Assembly (NCBI RefSeq): GCF_038049925.1
Contig: NZ_CP145809.1
Location: 3,444,599 to 3,508,598, forward strand
Length of the DNA stretch: 64,000 nt
Origin: Georgenia sp. M64
Lineage (GTDB): Bacteria > Actinomycetota > Actinomycetes > Actinomycetales > Actinomycetaceae
Direction: 5' to 3'
Every line of letters begins with the position of its first letter. The stretch's first letter is position 1. A model generated the notes under the pieces. The model did not search any database, was not told the origin of the DNA, and saw only the letters and a program-made list of their open reading frames with translations. Shown one piece after another: positions 27,771 through 36,535 of the stretch. The position numbers and the translations under genes were made by a program.

Positions 27771-28247
27771 TCAGGCGTCGAGGCGCGCCGCGACGTCGGG
27801 CGGGAACCCACCCGTCGCGACCGGACCCCACCGCGTGGGGGTGATCCGGATGAGCGACTTGCCCTGGAGCACCATCGCCGCGCGGTACTCCGCCCAGTCC
27901 GGGTGCTCGCCGGCGATGCAGCGGTAGTAGTCGACGAGCCCCTCGACGGCGTCGGGCGTGTGGAGCACCTCGGCGTCGCCGTCGAGCTGGACGTAGGGGC
28001 CGTCCCACGTGTCGGAGAGCACGCAGACCGAGGCCCGCGGGTCCCGCTGGAGGTTCACGGCCTTCGCGCGCGCCGGGTAGGTGGAGATGACGATGCGGCC
28101 CTCGCCGTCCACGCCGCCCGCGACCGGGGAGACCTGGGGCCGGCCGTCCTTGCGCAGGGTGACCAGGAGCATGTGGTGCCGCGGACGCACGAAGTCCAGG
28201 AGCCCGGCGAGGTCCACCTTCTGCGTCGTCGCGATCGTTCTGGCCAT
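27771..28247 (-). CDS. PNPOx-fold F420/FMN-dependent oxidoreductase-like protein
   Basis: 158 residues from ATG at 28247. A split beta-barrel flavin-binding fold is indicated by HHMLLVTLRKDGRPQVSPVAGGVDGEGRIVISTYPARAKAVNLQRDPRASVCVL, a pattern typical of actinobacterial TIGR03618-type F420-dependent enzymes, and by the C-terminal IRITPTRWGP. Family members bind F420 or FMN and reduce varied substrates, or act as haem/biliverdin enzymes. Single gene; divergent from the YeiH-type transporter. Confidence 0.85.
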   Translation of the reverse strand: MARTIATTQKVDLAGLLDFVRPRHHMLLVTLRKDGRPQVSPVAGGVDGEGRIVISTYPARAKAVNLQRDPRASVCVLSDTWDGPYVQLDGDAEVLHTPDAVEGLVDYYRCIAGEHPDWAEYRAAMVLQGKSLIRITPTRWGPVATGGFPPDVAARLDA

Positions 28248-28406
28248 GACCCGATCCTAGGCCGGATCGGCTCCGCGGCGACCTCGTCGGAAGGGCACCA
28301 CTGGACCGCTCGCGCCGGTCCGACCTGGTGTGGCCATAGTCTCGGGCTATGGCTCCATCGCGAGATCGGCCTACTACGGGAGGTCGCGAACGGGCAGGGT
28401 GGAGGG

Positions 28407-29456
28407 ATGACCCCGGATCAAGCCACCCGTCCCGACGTGACGACAAGGCGCGCTGTCGCGCGGCGCAACCTGCCGGGCCTGGCCCTCGTGGCGGCCGTCG
28501 CGGCGATGAGTCTCATGGTCTCGAGTCTCGTGCCGATCGTCTCCCCGCTGATCCTCGCCATCGTCCTGGGCATCGTCGCTCGTAACGCCGGCCTGCTCCC
28601 CGCCGTCGCCCGGCCGGGCACGCAGTGGTCGACGAAGCGCCTGCTTCGCGCCGGCGTGGTGCTCCTGGGTCTGCAGCTCTCTCTCGGTGAGGTTCTCTCC
28701 TTGGAGGTGGGAGAGCTCGCCACCATCGTCGCCACGGTGGCGGTCACGTTCCTGGCGACGCGGTGGGTGGGCGCACGCCTGGGCGTGAGCAGGACGACGT
28801 CGCTCCTCGTCGCGACCGGCTTCTCCATCTGCGGCGCGTCGGCGATCGCCGCCATGAGCTCGGTCGTGCAGGAGGACGAGACCACCGAGGACGACGTCGC
28901 GACGTCGATCGCCATGGTGACGCTCTTCGGCTCCCTCGCCATCTTCGTCATGCCGTTGCTGCAAGGAGTGGCCGGCCTCGACGACCGGCAGATGGGCGTG
29001 TGGATCGGCTCGTCGGTGCACGAGGTCGCACAGGTGGTGGCCGCGGCCGCCGCCGTCTCGACGGCGGCCCTGACCGTCGCCGTCGTGGTGAAGCTGGCAC
29101 GGGTGGTCCTCCTGGCCCCGATGGTCGCGATCGTGGGGGCGACCGAGCGGCGACGGGCGACACGAGCCGGGCTGAGTGGCCAGGACGGCGCCGCCCGGCC
29201 CCCGCTGGTGCCCCTCTTCGTCCTGGGCTTCCTCGCCATGGTGGTCGTGCGAAGCGTCGACGTCGTCCCCGATCAGGTGCTGGAGCCAGCGAAGCTCGCG
29301 ACGACCGCTCTGCTCACCGCCGCCATGTTCGGCCTCGGGACGGGGGTCCACCTCGCCACCCTGCGTGCGACCGGGGCTCGAGCCGTGGCACTCGGTGCCG
29401 CCTCCACGGCCATCGCGGCGACAGTGAGCCTCACCGGGATCCACCTTCTGACCTGA
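28407..29456 (+). CDS. YeiH-family (UPF0324) putative sulfate/sulfite exporter
   Basis: 349 residues from ATG at 28407 directly after a GGAGGG stretch. About ten hydrophobic helices are seen. Signature parts of the family are VSPLILAIVLGIVARN, GVVLLGLQLSLGEVL, TGFSICGASAIAAMSSVV (a re-entrant-like motif) and GSSVHEVAQVVAAA. In Escherichia coli yeiH is linked to the LysR gene yeiE. Here a LysR gene overlaps its 3' end on the opposite strand, which supports the family call. Its proposed role is anion (sulfonate/sulfite) export. Substrate is not proven for the family. Confidence 0.85.
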   Translation: MTPDQATRPDVTTRRAVARRNLPGLALVAAVAAMSLMVSSLVPIVSPLILAIVLGIVARNAGLLPAVARPGTQWSTKRLLRAGVVLLGLQLSLGEVLSLEVGELATIVATVAVTFLATRWVGARLGVSRTTSLLVATGFSICGASAIAAMSSVVQEDETTEDDVATSIAMVTLFGSLAIFVMPLLQGVAGLDDRQMGVWIGSSVHEVAQVVAAAAAVSTAALTVAVVVKLARVVLLAPMVAIVGATERRRATRAGLSGQDGAARPPLVPLFVLGFLAMVVVRSVDVVPDQVLEPAKLATTALLTAAMFGLGTGVHLATLRATGARAVALGAASTAIAATVSLTGIHLLT

Positions 29457-30354
29457 CCGAGACCGCGAGCAGCTCGCGCGCGGCCGCGCCGAGGTCGTCC
29501 CGCGCCCGTCGGACGGCGCGGAACTCGCGGCGCAGGTCCAGTCCGACGAGGGGAACCCGAACCAGCGTGCCGAGCCGCAGCTCACCGCTCACGGCCCGCA
29601 TCGAGATCACGCCGACGGAGTCTCCCTCCGCCAGAGCGGACTTGATCGCCGATGTCGACCCGAGCTGCGGCAGGTCGTGCGGCAGCACGGCCCCGACGGC
29701 AGCGAGGGCCCGTTCGAGCACCTCACGCGTACCAGACCCCTTCTCGCGCAGGACCAGCCCCGCGGTGGCGAGCTGGTCCGGAGCGGCGGCAACCTGGCCG
29801 TCGGCCCACGGGTGGGTCGGGCCGACGACGGCGACGAGCTCGTCCACGCCGACCGTGACGGCCGTCAGGCCGGGCAGCACGTCACCGCCCTCGATGTAAC
29901 CGATCTCGGCGTCACGGTCGAGCACCGCCCGCATGACCCCCACCGAGTTGCGCACCAGCAGCTCGACGCTCGGGCGTTGCACACGACGGTTCGTCAGCTC
30001 CCGCTGCCAGCGCGCGAGCCAGCTCGGCATGAGGTTCTCGGCCACCGTCATCGACGCCGCGACCACCAGCCGACCGCTCCCCCGGCCCGAGGCACCGGCC
30101 ATCGACTGCTCGAACCTGTCCGATGCCGCCAGCACGTCACGGGCGAGCTCCGCGGCCCTGACACCGGCCTCGGTGAGCGTGGAGCCCCGGGCGGTTCGGC
30201 GGACCAGCTGCACCCCGAGACTGCGCTCGAGTCCTCGCAGTCCGGCAGAGACCGTGGGCTGTGCCAGTCCTAGCGCCCGCGCCGCGCCGCCGATGCTCCC
30301 GTGCGTCTCGACGGCGAGAAGAAGCTCCAGGGAGGTCAACGATGTGCGCGACAT
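29431..30354 (-). CDS. LysR-family transcriptional regulator (YeiE/CysB-like)
   Basis: 307 residues from ATG at 30354. The N-terminal winged helix (residues 4-63: LELLLAVETHGSIGGAARALGLAQPTVS, then LGVQLVRRTARGSTLTEAG) is standard LysR. The effector domain follows (GSGRLVVAASMTVAENLMP, EIGYIEGGD), resembling YeiE and CysR-type regulators. Its 3' end overlaps the YeiH-type gene by 26 bp convergently. It lies 85 bp downstream of the MFS gene in the same direction, so it could also be read through from the long carboxylate operon. Confidence 0.88.
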   Translation of the reverse strand: MSRTSLTSLELLLAVETHGSIGGAARALGLAQPTVSAGLRGLERSLGVQLVRRTARGSTLTEAGVRAAELARDVLAASDRFEQSMAGASGRGSGRLVVAASMTVAENLMPSWLARWQRELTNRRVQRPSVELLVRNSVGVMRAVLDRDAEIGYIEGGDVLPGLTAVTVGVDELVAVVGPTHPWADGQVAAAPDQLATAGLVLREKGSGTREVLERALAAVGAVLPHDLPQLGSTSAIKSALAEGDSVGVISMRAVSGELRLGTLVRVPLVGLDLRREFRAVRRARDDLGAAARELLAVSVRSEGGSR

Positions 30355-30438
30355 GCCGTGCTCACCGGTCGCGGACGGACGAGGGCCAGGACACGGGGCC
30401 GTGCGCCGTCGTGCTCATGGACGGCTCACCGGGACCGC

Positions 30439-31635
30439 TCACGGCGTCGCCTCTTCAGCCACCGGGGGGTCCCCGCGGCGGGAGACCGTGGTCACGACGG
30501 TGGCGGTCGCAAGGAGGAGGGAGAGCATCCAGAACACGGCGCGGGACCCGACGACGCCGGACACGCCGGCCGCTGCGGTGGGAGCCAGCACCTGCCCCAG
30601 CCGGTTTCCCACGAGCCGGACGGCGAGCGCCCGACCGCGGAGCGTCTGCGGGACGAGGAGGGCCAGCCACGACATGGTCAGCGGCTGCCCGAAACCGAGC
30701 GTGAGGCCCAGCACGGTCATCAGGATGACCAGCAGCGCCGTCTCGGTCATGAGCGGCAGAACCCCCATGACGAGCGCGGCGACCGCCGTCGAGACGATCA
30801 GGACGAGCGCTCTCGAGGTCCAGGCCACCAGGCGCCCGATGAGCAGTCGGGACGCGATGGAGGCCGCGGCGCGCACGGACAGGAGCATGCCGACCACGAG
30901 GGGCGGGATCGAGGTCTCCTCCCCCAGCACCGGCAGGTAGGCGGTCAGGATGTCGATCCCCGCCAGGACGATGAGACCGACGTAGATCGCGGAGGTCGCC
31001 CCGCGGTGACGGAGCACGTCGCGCGCGCCGCGTCCGAGCCCGTCCGTGCCGGACCTGGAGACCTCCGTCCTCGGACCGCCCCGAACCAGGGCGAGGCTGG
31101 AGAACGCCGTGACCAGGCAGGCGGCGGCGGCGATGAACATCGCGGTGCTCGTCCCCGCCCTCGCATCGCCCGCCGCGGTGAGCACAGCCGTACCGGCGAT
31201 CGGGCCCAGCAGCTGCCCGAGTGAGGCTCCGGCCGTGAAGATCCCGAAGTTGCGGTCGTAGCTCTCGTCCGGCGACTCCTGCGTGATGAGGATCTGCAGC
31301 GCGAGCATGAGCCCGATGTGGCCGGCCCCGAGGACGACCGACGCGACAACCGCCTGCACGGTGGTCGCCATCAGGGCGAGCCCCAGCGCCCCGACGACCA
31401 TGATCGCGCTGCCCACCGTGCCGAGGATCGCGGTGCGCCGCCCGGTGGCCAACCTGCTCAGCGGCAGGGCAAGGAACAGCGGGGCCAGCGCGAACGCGGC
31501 TGTGACGATGCCGATGCTCGTGCTTCCCTCACCAAGGGCGAGCAGCCGGTAGGACGTCATCGGCCGGACGATGTGCAGGGCCGCCTGGGAGGTCATGAGC
31601 CCGAACGCGACAAGACCCAGCCTGATCGGCGTCAC
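30439..31635 (-). CDS. MFS transporter
   Basis: 398 residues from GTG at 31635. Twelve hydrophobic segments are seen, with the MFS loop between helices 2 and 3 as LPLSRLATGRRTAILG. The RPMTSYRLLALGEG start of helix 1 to 2 is typical of drug:proton or metabolite efflux members. It is the last gene of the ten-gene carboxylate operon, 43 bp after the Ldh_2-type gene. It could export a toxic intermediate or import the substrate, alongside the tripartite transporter in the same operon. Substrate is unknown. Confidence 0.82.
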   Translation of the reverse strand: MTPIRLGLVAFGLMTSQAALHIVRPMTSYRLLALGEGSTSIGIVTAAFALAPLFLALPLSRLATGRRTAILGTVGSAIMVVGALGLALMATTVQAVVASVVLGAGHIGLMLALQILITQESPDESYDRNFGIFTAGASLGQLLGPIAGTAVLTAAGDARAGTSTAMFIAAAACLVTAFSSLALVRGGPRTEVSRSGTDGLGRGARDVLRHRGATSAIYVGLIVLAGIDILTAYLPVLGEETSIPPLVVGMLLSVRAAASIASRLLIGRLVAWTSRALVLIVSTAVAALVMGVLPLMTETALLVILMTVLGLTLGFGQPLTMSWLALLVPQTLRGRALAVRLVGNRLGQVLAPTAAAGVSGVVGSRAVFWMLSLLLATATVVTTVSRRGDPPVAEEATP

Positions 31636-31678
31636 TGCGACAGCGCTCCGTCGGTCGTCGGGACCGGCCCGAGGACGC

Positions 31679-32791
31679 TCACCGGGGGCCGGCAGGTTCG
31701 TCGGCGCGCGGGCCCTCCGCCCGGTCCAGCGGGGACGGAAGCTCGACCTCGTAGGCCTCGGCGGTTCCGGCCAGGGCTCGGACGACATGGGCGGAGAGGG
31801 GGACGCCGTGAGCAGTGGCGTCCATCTCTCGCTCGTGCTCGATCTCCCCCGGGAGGTAGATCCGCTCCACACCCTCTGCCCTGGCACTGCCGCGTACCTG
31901 CCTGACGAGTCCGTCGACCCGAGATGTGAAGGTGTCGACCGTCGAGAACCGGGCGACGTCGATGGCGATGAAGAGGTGGCCGACGTCCTGTCGCGCCGCC
32001 GCGTCCTGCGGGGGCTGCAGGTCAGAGGTCGACGACGCGCCGGTGAGCAGACCGGCGAGGACGTCGACCGCGAGGGCCATCGCGTAGCCCTTGTGCCCGC
32101 CGATCGGCTGCAGGAGCCCCTCCAGCGCGGCAGCAGGATCGGCGGTCGGATGCCCGTCCTTGTCGAGCGCCCACGTGGTGGGTATCGCCTGTCCCAGGTC
32201 GAGGGCTTTGCGGATCCGTCCACGAGCGACCGCCGTCAGGGCGAAGTCCATGACGATCGGCTCTTCACGTCCCGCAGGGACGGCCATCGCCCAGGGGTTC
32301 GTGCCGAAGAGGGGTGTCAGCCCACCGGTGGGCGCGAGCGCCGGAGGTGCGTTCGTCGTGACGATGCCGATCATGCCCCGAGGCGGTGCGTACATCGCGT
32401 AGGCGTCCGTCGCTCCGAAGTGGCCGCTGCCCCGCACGCCCACCACCCCGACCCCGACGGACGCCGCGAGCTCGAGCGCACGCTCCATCGCCCGGTGGGC
32501 GGCCAGGTGGCCCATCCCCCCGGCGGCGTCGAGGAGTGCGGTTGCGCCGGAGGACCGCACGAACTGCATGGAGGCGCCGGGATCGATGCCTCCCGACCGG
32601 ATGCGGTCGGCGTACATCGGGAGGCGGACGAGCCCGTGGGTCTCGATGCCCCGAAGATCCGCACGGACGATCAGTGGTGCGACGGTCCGGGCGTCCTCGG
32701 TGGACAGTCCCGCCCGCACGAGGACCTCCTCCGCGAAAGCCTCGAGCGCCCCGGCGTCGTACCGGTGTGCTGCGGGTGTTTCCGTTGTCAC
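31679..32791 (-). CDS. Malate/L-lactate dehydrogenase family (Ldh_2) oxidoreductase
   Basis: 370 residues from GTG at 32791 behind GGGAGA. The family fold (not Rossmann) is clear: ADLRGIETHGLVRLPMYADRI with the catalytic His, GMGHLAAHRAMERAL, VGVRGSGHFGATDAYA, GLTPLFGTNPWAMAVP and GGHKGYAMALAVDVL. Members oxidise 2-hydroxy acids (malate, lactate, sulfolactate, ureidoglycolate) with NAD(P). In this operon it would make a 2-oxo acid for the IorA-like or DapA-like enzyme. The substrate cannot be read from sequence. Confidence 0.9.
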   Translation of the reverse strand: MTTETPAAHRYDAGALEAFAEEVLVRAGLSTEDARTVAPLIVRADLRGIETHGLVRLPMYADRIRSGGIDPGASMQFVRSSGATALLDAAGGMGHLAAHRAMERALELAASVGVGVVGVRGSGHFGATDAYAMYAPPRGMIGIVTTNAPPALAPTGGLTPLFGTNPWAMAVPAGREEPIVMDFALTAVARGRIRKALDLGQAIPTTWALDKDGHPTADPAAALEGLLQPIGGHKGYAMALAVDVLAGLLTGASSTSDLQPPQDAAARQDVGHLFIAIDVARFSTVDTFTSRVDGLVRQVRGSARAEGVERIYLPGEIEHEREMDATAHGVPLSAHVVRALAGTAEAYEVELPSPLDRAEGPRADEPAGPR

Positions 32792-32904
32792 GGGGATCTC
32801 CCAGCTGTCGGGATCGGCGGAGGAGAGGTCGTCCTCCGCGCCGGACGAGGCGTAGCCCACCCCCAGGTGTCGTCGTAGCCGCCGGGTGGGCCACGCACTG
32901 TGAC

Positions 32905-34581
32905 TCACGTTCGGCGTTCCGATCGCTCGTCGTCGGGCCCGAACGGCACCGGCTGCGCCGCGTCCGGGACCTTGGCGCGGGGGACCCCGCCGTCGGAGCC
33001 CACCGCGACCGGGCGGTCGGCGCCAGCGTCTGCACCGCCGGGAGGCACACCGCCCGGACGCACGTCCCCGGGGTCGGGACGCGAGCGGCCGCCGTCCGGG
33101 CCGGGCATCCGCCGCCGGCGGATGATCCCGGCAAGGAGCGGCCAGAGGACCGTGACGATGGTGAGGGCGAGCAGCACCAGTGCGAGGGGGCGCTGGAGGA
33201 AGATGTCCAGCGACCCCCCGGAGATGACCATCGAGCGGCGGAACGAGCCCTCGACCAGCTTGCCGAGGACGATCGCCAGCACGATCGGGGCGATCGGGAA
33301 GTCGAACCTCCGGAACGCATAGCCGACGACACCGAACGCGATGGCGACCCACACGTCGAAGATGGTGTTCGAGTCCGAGTACGCCGCCACCAGGCTCAGG
33401 GCGAGGACGAGAGGCATGAGGACCCGTGGGGAGATGAGGGTCACCCGAGCCCACAGCCGCACGCCGCCCAGCCCGAGGGCGAGCATGACGAAGTTGCCGA
33501 CGAACAGCGCGCCGAAGAGTCCGTAGATGAGGTCCGGCTCGTTCTGGAACAGCAGGGGCCCCGGGGTGAGCCCGTGGATGAGGAAGGCCCCGATGAGGAT
33601 GGCCGCCGTCGCGGACCCGGGGATACCGAGGGCCAGCAGCGGCACCAGCGAGCCGCTGACGGCGGCGTTGTTGGACGCCTCGGGGGCCGCGACACCCCTC
33701 AGGTCCCCCTTGCCGAACGTCTCCGGGTGGCGGGAGGAGCGCTTCTCCTGGCTGTAGGCGACGAACGAGGAGACGGAGGCGCCGGCGCCGGGGAGCACGC
33801 CGATGAGGAAGCCGATGATCGAACCCCTGACCATGGCGGGCGCCGCATAGCGGTACTCCTTCGTCGTGGGCATTCCACCCCGGAGCTTCGTCTCGGGCTT
33901 GACTCCCTGCAGGGACTGCTCCACGGAGACGAGGACCTCGGAGATGGCGAACAGCCCGATGAGCGCCGGTACCAGGGTGATTCCCTCGTACAGCTCCGTG
34001 ACGTAGGTGTAGCGCGGGGAGCCGGTGAGTGCGTCGAGCCCGATGGTGCTGACGAGCAGGCCCACGCACACCGCGATGAGTGCCTTGAGCTGTGACCCGC
34101 TGCCGAGCGTCGCCGCCACGGTGAGGCCGAAGACGGCGAGGGCGAAGTACTCCGGAGGGCCGAAGCGGAGGGCGATCTCGCCGAGCTGGATGGCGGCGAA
34201 CATCAGCCCCACCGTGCTCACCAGACCACCGAAGAAGGAGGCGCCCATCGACATCCCGAGCGCCTTCTGGGGTTTGCCCTGCTTCGTCAGCGGATAGCCG
34301 TCGAAGGTCGTCGCGGTGGCCCCCGCCTCGCCAGGGATGTTCATGAGGACGGCCGTGATGGACCCTGCGTACTGTGCGGCCATGTACAGGGCGGTGAGCA
34401 TCGCGAGGCTCGTCAGGGGCGACATGTCGTACGTGAACGGCAGGAGCAGCGCGACGGTGACCGCGGGCCCCAGGCCTGGTAGCGCCCCGACGATGTAGCC
34501 CAGGACGACCCCGACGACGATGGCCAGGAGGATGACGGGCTGGGCGGCCTGGCTGAGTGCGGTGAGGAGGTTGTCGATCAT
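32905..34581 (-). CDS. tctA: Tripartite tricarboxylate transporter, large membrane subunit TctA
   Basis: 558 residues, about 11-12 membrane helices. TctA signatures are GALPGLGPAVTVALLLPFTY, YAGSITAVLMNIPGEAGATATTFDGYPL, FGPPEYFALAVFGL, LPGAGASVSSFVAYSQEKRSS and NNAAVSGSLVPLLALGIPG. A basic, Pro/Gly-rich cytosolic tail of about 65 residues (PGPDGGRSRPDPGD and on) exceeds the usual length. It works with TctB (9-bp gap upstream) and TctC (encoded four genes earlier in the same operon) for sodium- or proton-driven uptake of a carboxylate. Confidence 0.95.
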   Translation of the reverse strand: MIDNLLTALSQAAQPVILLAIVVGVVLGYIVGALPGLGPAVTVALLLPFTYDMSPLTSLAMLTALYMAAQYAGSITAVLMNIPGEAGATATTFDGYPLTKQGKPQKALGMSMGASFFGGLVSTVGLMFAAIQLGEIALRFGPPEYFALAVFGLTVAATLGSGSQLKALIAVCVGLLVSTIGLDALTGSPRYTYVTELYEGITLVPALIGLFAISEVLVSVEQSLQGVKPETKLRGGMPTTKEYRYAAPAMVRGSIIGFLIGVLPGAGASVSSFVAYSQEKRSSRHPETFGKGDLRGVAAPEASNNAAVSGSLVPLLALGIPGSATAAILIGAFLIHGLTPGPLLFQNEPDLIYGLFGALFVGNFVMLALGLGGVRLWARVTLISPRVLMPLVLALSLVAAYSDSNTIFDVWVAIAFGVVGYAFRRFDFPIAPIVLAIVLGKLVEGSFRRSMVISGGSLDIFLQRPLALVLLALTIVTVLWPLLAGIIRRRRMPGPDGGRSRPDPGDVRPGGVPPGGADAGADRPVAVGSDGGVPRAKVPDAAQPVPFGPDDERSERRT

Positions 34582-34590
34582 CGTGACCCC

Positions 34591-35064
34591 CTAGGGCAGA
34601 GGAACATTGAGGATCCTGTCGAAGACGTAGAAGGCCCCGGCGGTGTAGATCGCGGCGGAGAGGGCGAGGGTCTTCCAGGAGCGGACCCCCGCCGCGGCCA
34701 TCGTCACCAGCACGAAGACGACTGTGAGCGGGACGAAGCCGACCTCCCACAGCAGGGGGTAGGCGACGATGGCCACCCACATGGTCGCGAGCATCGGCCA
34801 GTGGACCGCGTCGCGCTCTCCCGGGTGCGGGCGCGCCCACACGACGACGACGAGCCGGACCAGGGAGAGGCCGATCATGATCCCGGCGACCATCCGCGGG
34901 AAGAAGGCGCTCCCCAGGTCGGTAGGCGCGTAGGAGCGCCCGGTCGGCGCCTCCACGATGAACGCCGTCGCGACGACCATGAGGCCCAGGAGGACAGCCA
35001 CCTCACCGAGGTAGGCCGTGAGGGGTGCACGGCCCCCCACGGAGACTGCCCCGACGTCAGCCAT
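34591..35064 (-). CDS. tctB: Tripartite tricarboxylate transporter, small subunit TctB
   Basis: 157 residues with four hydrophobic helices (LLGLMVVATAFIVEAP, MIGLSLVRLVVVVWA, MLATMWVAIVAYPLL and the FVLVTMAAAGVRSWK region), the TctB layout. The SAFFPRMVAGIMIGL motif is typical of the family. Its start overlaps the end of the DapA-like gene by eight bases, so the lyase and transporter are translationally linked. Confidence 0.88.
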   Translation of the reverse strand: MADVGAVSVGGRAPLTAYLGEVAVLLGLMVVATAFIVEAPTGRSYAPTDLGSAFFPRMVAGIMIGLSLVRLVVVVWARPHPGERDAVHWPMLATMWVAIVAYPLLWEVGFVPLTVVFVLVTMAAAGVRSWKTLALSAAIYTAGAFYVFDRILNVPLP

Positions 35065-35989
35065 CGACCCCAGCCGCCTTCAGAGCGGCATCCAGCCGAG
35101 GCTTCACCGCGTCGCCGGCCGGCATCACCGGGAGCCGGGGCTCCCCGACGTTCCAACCCCGCCGCGACATCATGTACTTGATGGCGCCCGGGATGGGCGC
35201 CCAGTGGCAGGCCTGGATGACGGGCAGGCACCGGTAGAACAGCTCCCGGGCGCCGGCCACGTCCCCGGCCGACCACGTCTCGTAGATCTTCACGAGCTCC
35301 GGGGCGATGATGTTGCCCGAGAAGCTGATGGAACCCGGTCCGCCCATCGCGAGGACGGTGAGCAGGTCGAACTCACCGCGGGACCAGACCGGGATCCGCT
35401 GCCCCAGACGCCGGTAGCTCTCCACGAGCAGCGCCGGGTCGGCCTGCTTGAGTCCGACGACGTCCTGGTACTCGTCGGTGAGCCGCTCGATGACGTCGAG
35501 CGGCAGGTCGACCGACGTGCGGTCCGGGTTGTTGTAGAGCACGGCGGCGAAACCGGGCGTCGCCTCGATGGTGCGCCGGTAGTGCTCGTACAGCCCGGCC
35601 GCGTCCGGCCGCGTGAACAGCGGCTGCACGAGGAAGTACGCGTCGGCGCCGATCTCCTGGGCACGCTTCGTGAGCCGGATGGTGTGGGCGGTGTCGGGCC
35701 GACCGGGATAGGCGGTGACCAGCGTCCCGGTGCCGGCGCACTCCTCCACGGCGATCTCGAGCAGCCGCGCGTACTCGTCGTCACTGGTCTGCATCACCTG
35801 GCCCGTCGCCGCGGACGGCTGCACGTATCCGACGCCCGACTCGATCAGCCACTGCAGGTGTCTGCGGTACTCGGACTCGACCACGTTCCCGTCGTTGTCC
35901 GTCGGGGTCGCGACGACGACTCCGATCCCCCTGATCACGGGACGCTCCCACCTGAAGGCGTCCCACTCCTTGTTCCCCACTTCACGCAT
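35057..35989 (-). CDS. DapA/DHDPS-family class I lyase or aldolase
   Basis: 310 residues. The ATG at 35989 has AAGGAG six bases upstream; a GTG at 36013 has none. It is a TIM-barrel class I aldolase: Schiff-base Lys181 (VVGLKQAD), Tyr152 (VLYNNPDRT) and an altered substrate loop, PSAATGQ instead of the usual G-T-T-G-E. DHDPS-family members act on pyruvate-derived adducts (dihydrodipicolinate synthase, N-acetylneuraminate lyase, keto-deoxy sugar acid aldolases and dehydratases). The operon context suggests cleavage or dehydration of a 2-oxo acid from the imported carboxylate rather than lysine synthesis. Confidence 0.88.
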   Translation of the reverse strand: MREVGNKEWDAFRWERPVIRGIGVVVATPTDNDGNVVESEYRRHLQWLIESGVGYVQPSAATGQVMQTSDDEYARLLEIAVEECAGTGTLVTAYPGRPDTAHTIRLTKRAQEIGADAYFLVQPLFTRPDAAGLYEHYRRTIEATPGFAAVLYNNPDRTSVDLPLDVIERLTDEYQDVVGLKQADPALLVESYRRLGQRIPVWSRGEFDLLTVLAMGGPGSISFSGNIIAPELVKIYETWSAGDVAGARELFYRCLPVIQACHWAPIPGAIKYMMSRRGWNVGEPRLPVMPAGDAVKPRLDAALKAAGVDG

Positions 35990-36052
35990 GCTGCTCTCCT
36001 TCTGTCTTGTCACGATGTGGTCGTCCGGGCCGTGCCGTGCCGGCGCTCGGTG

Positions 36053-36535
36053 TCAGGCGGGTACCGCCGAGAGCGCTGCCCGCGCTTCTGCGAGGAGCGC
36101 GGCGACCACCTCGGCGTCGGGGCCGCCCTCGACCCAGATCACCTCGGCCCCGGCTGCCGTGAGCTGTTGCGCCGCGGCGTCGAGGGACGGGTAGTCCGCT
36201 CCGCGGTGCAGCACCGTGGACGGGAGGACTCGTTGTGTCAGGGAGATGACCACCATGCCCGGGGTGAAGTACTTCACCGCGCAGCGCAACGCCTCCAGCG
36301 GTTCGAGACCGACCACGAGGTGGCACTCCCCGGGCTTCACGAGAGGCACGACGGCCGAGGAGTCGGCGCCCAGACGGGCGTGGGCCTCGACGCCACGGCC
36401 TGGCCGCGCGTCGGGGTTGCCGCAGACGCTCGCGCTGGACGTGTCCGTCAGGGCGCCGTCGGCGAGGTCGCGTGCCAGCGCGTACACGGCCTGGCCCGCC
36501 ACACCTGCGACGACGATGCCGGTCGCGCCGCTCAT
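36053..36535 (-). CDS. IorB-like (2-oxoacid:ferredoxin oxidoreductase gamma) subunit, short and divergent
   Basis: 160 residues from ATG at 36535, overlapping the IorA-like gene by four bases. The fold of the gamma/IorB subunit is recognisable: GIVVAGVAGQAVYALARDLA (normally GVGGQG), AHARLGADSSAVVPLV, VGLEPLEALRCAVKYFTPGMVVISLTQRVLP and ADYPSLDAAAQQLTAAGAEVIWV. The HGMAQRGG motif typical of IorB is replaced by ASVCGNPDARPGRG, and the C-terminal helices appear missing (about 190-200 residues is usual). It probably pairs with the IorA-like protein, but in a changed reaction. Confidence 0.75.
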   Translation of the reverse strand: MSGATGIVVAGVAGQAVYALARDLADGALTDTSSASVCGNPDARPGRGVEAHARLGADSSAVVPLVKPGECHLVVGLEPLEALRCAVKYFTPGMVVISLTQRVLPSTVLHRGADYPSLDAAAQQLTAAGAEVIWVEGGPDAEVVAALLAEARAALSAVPA

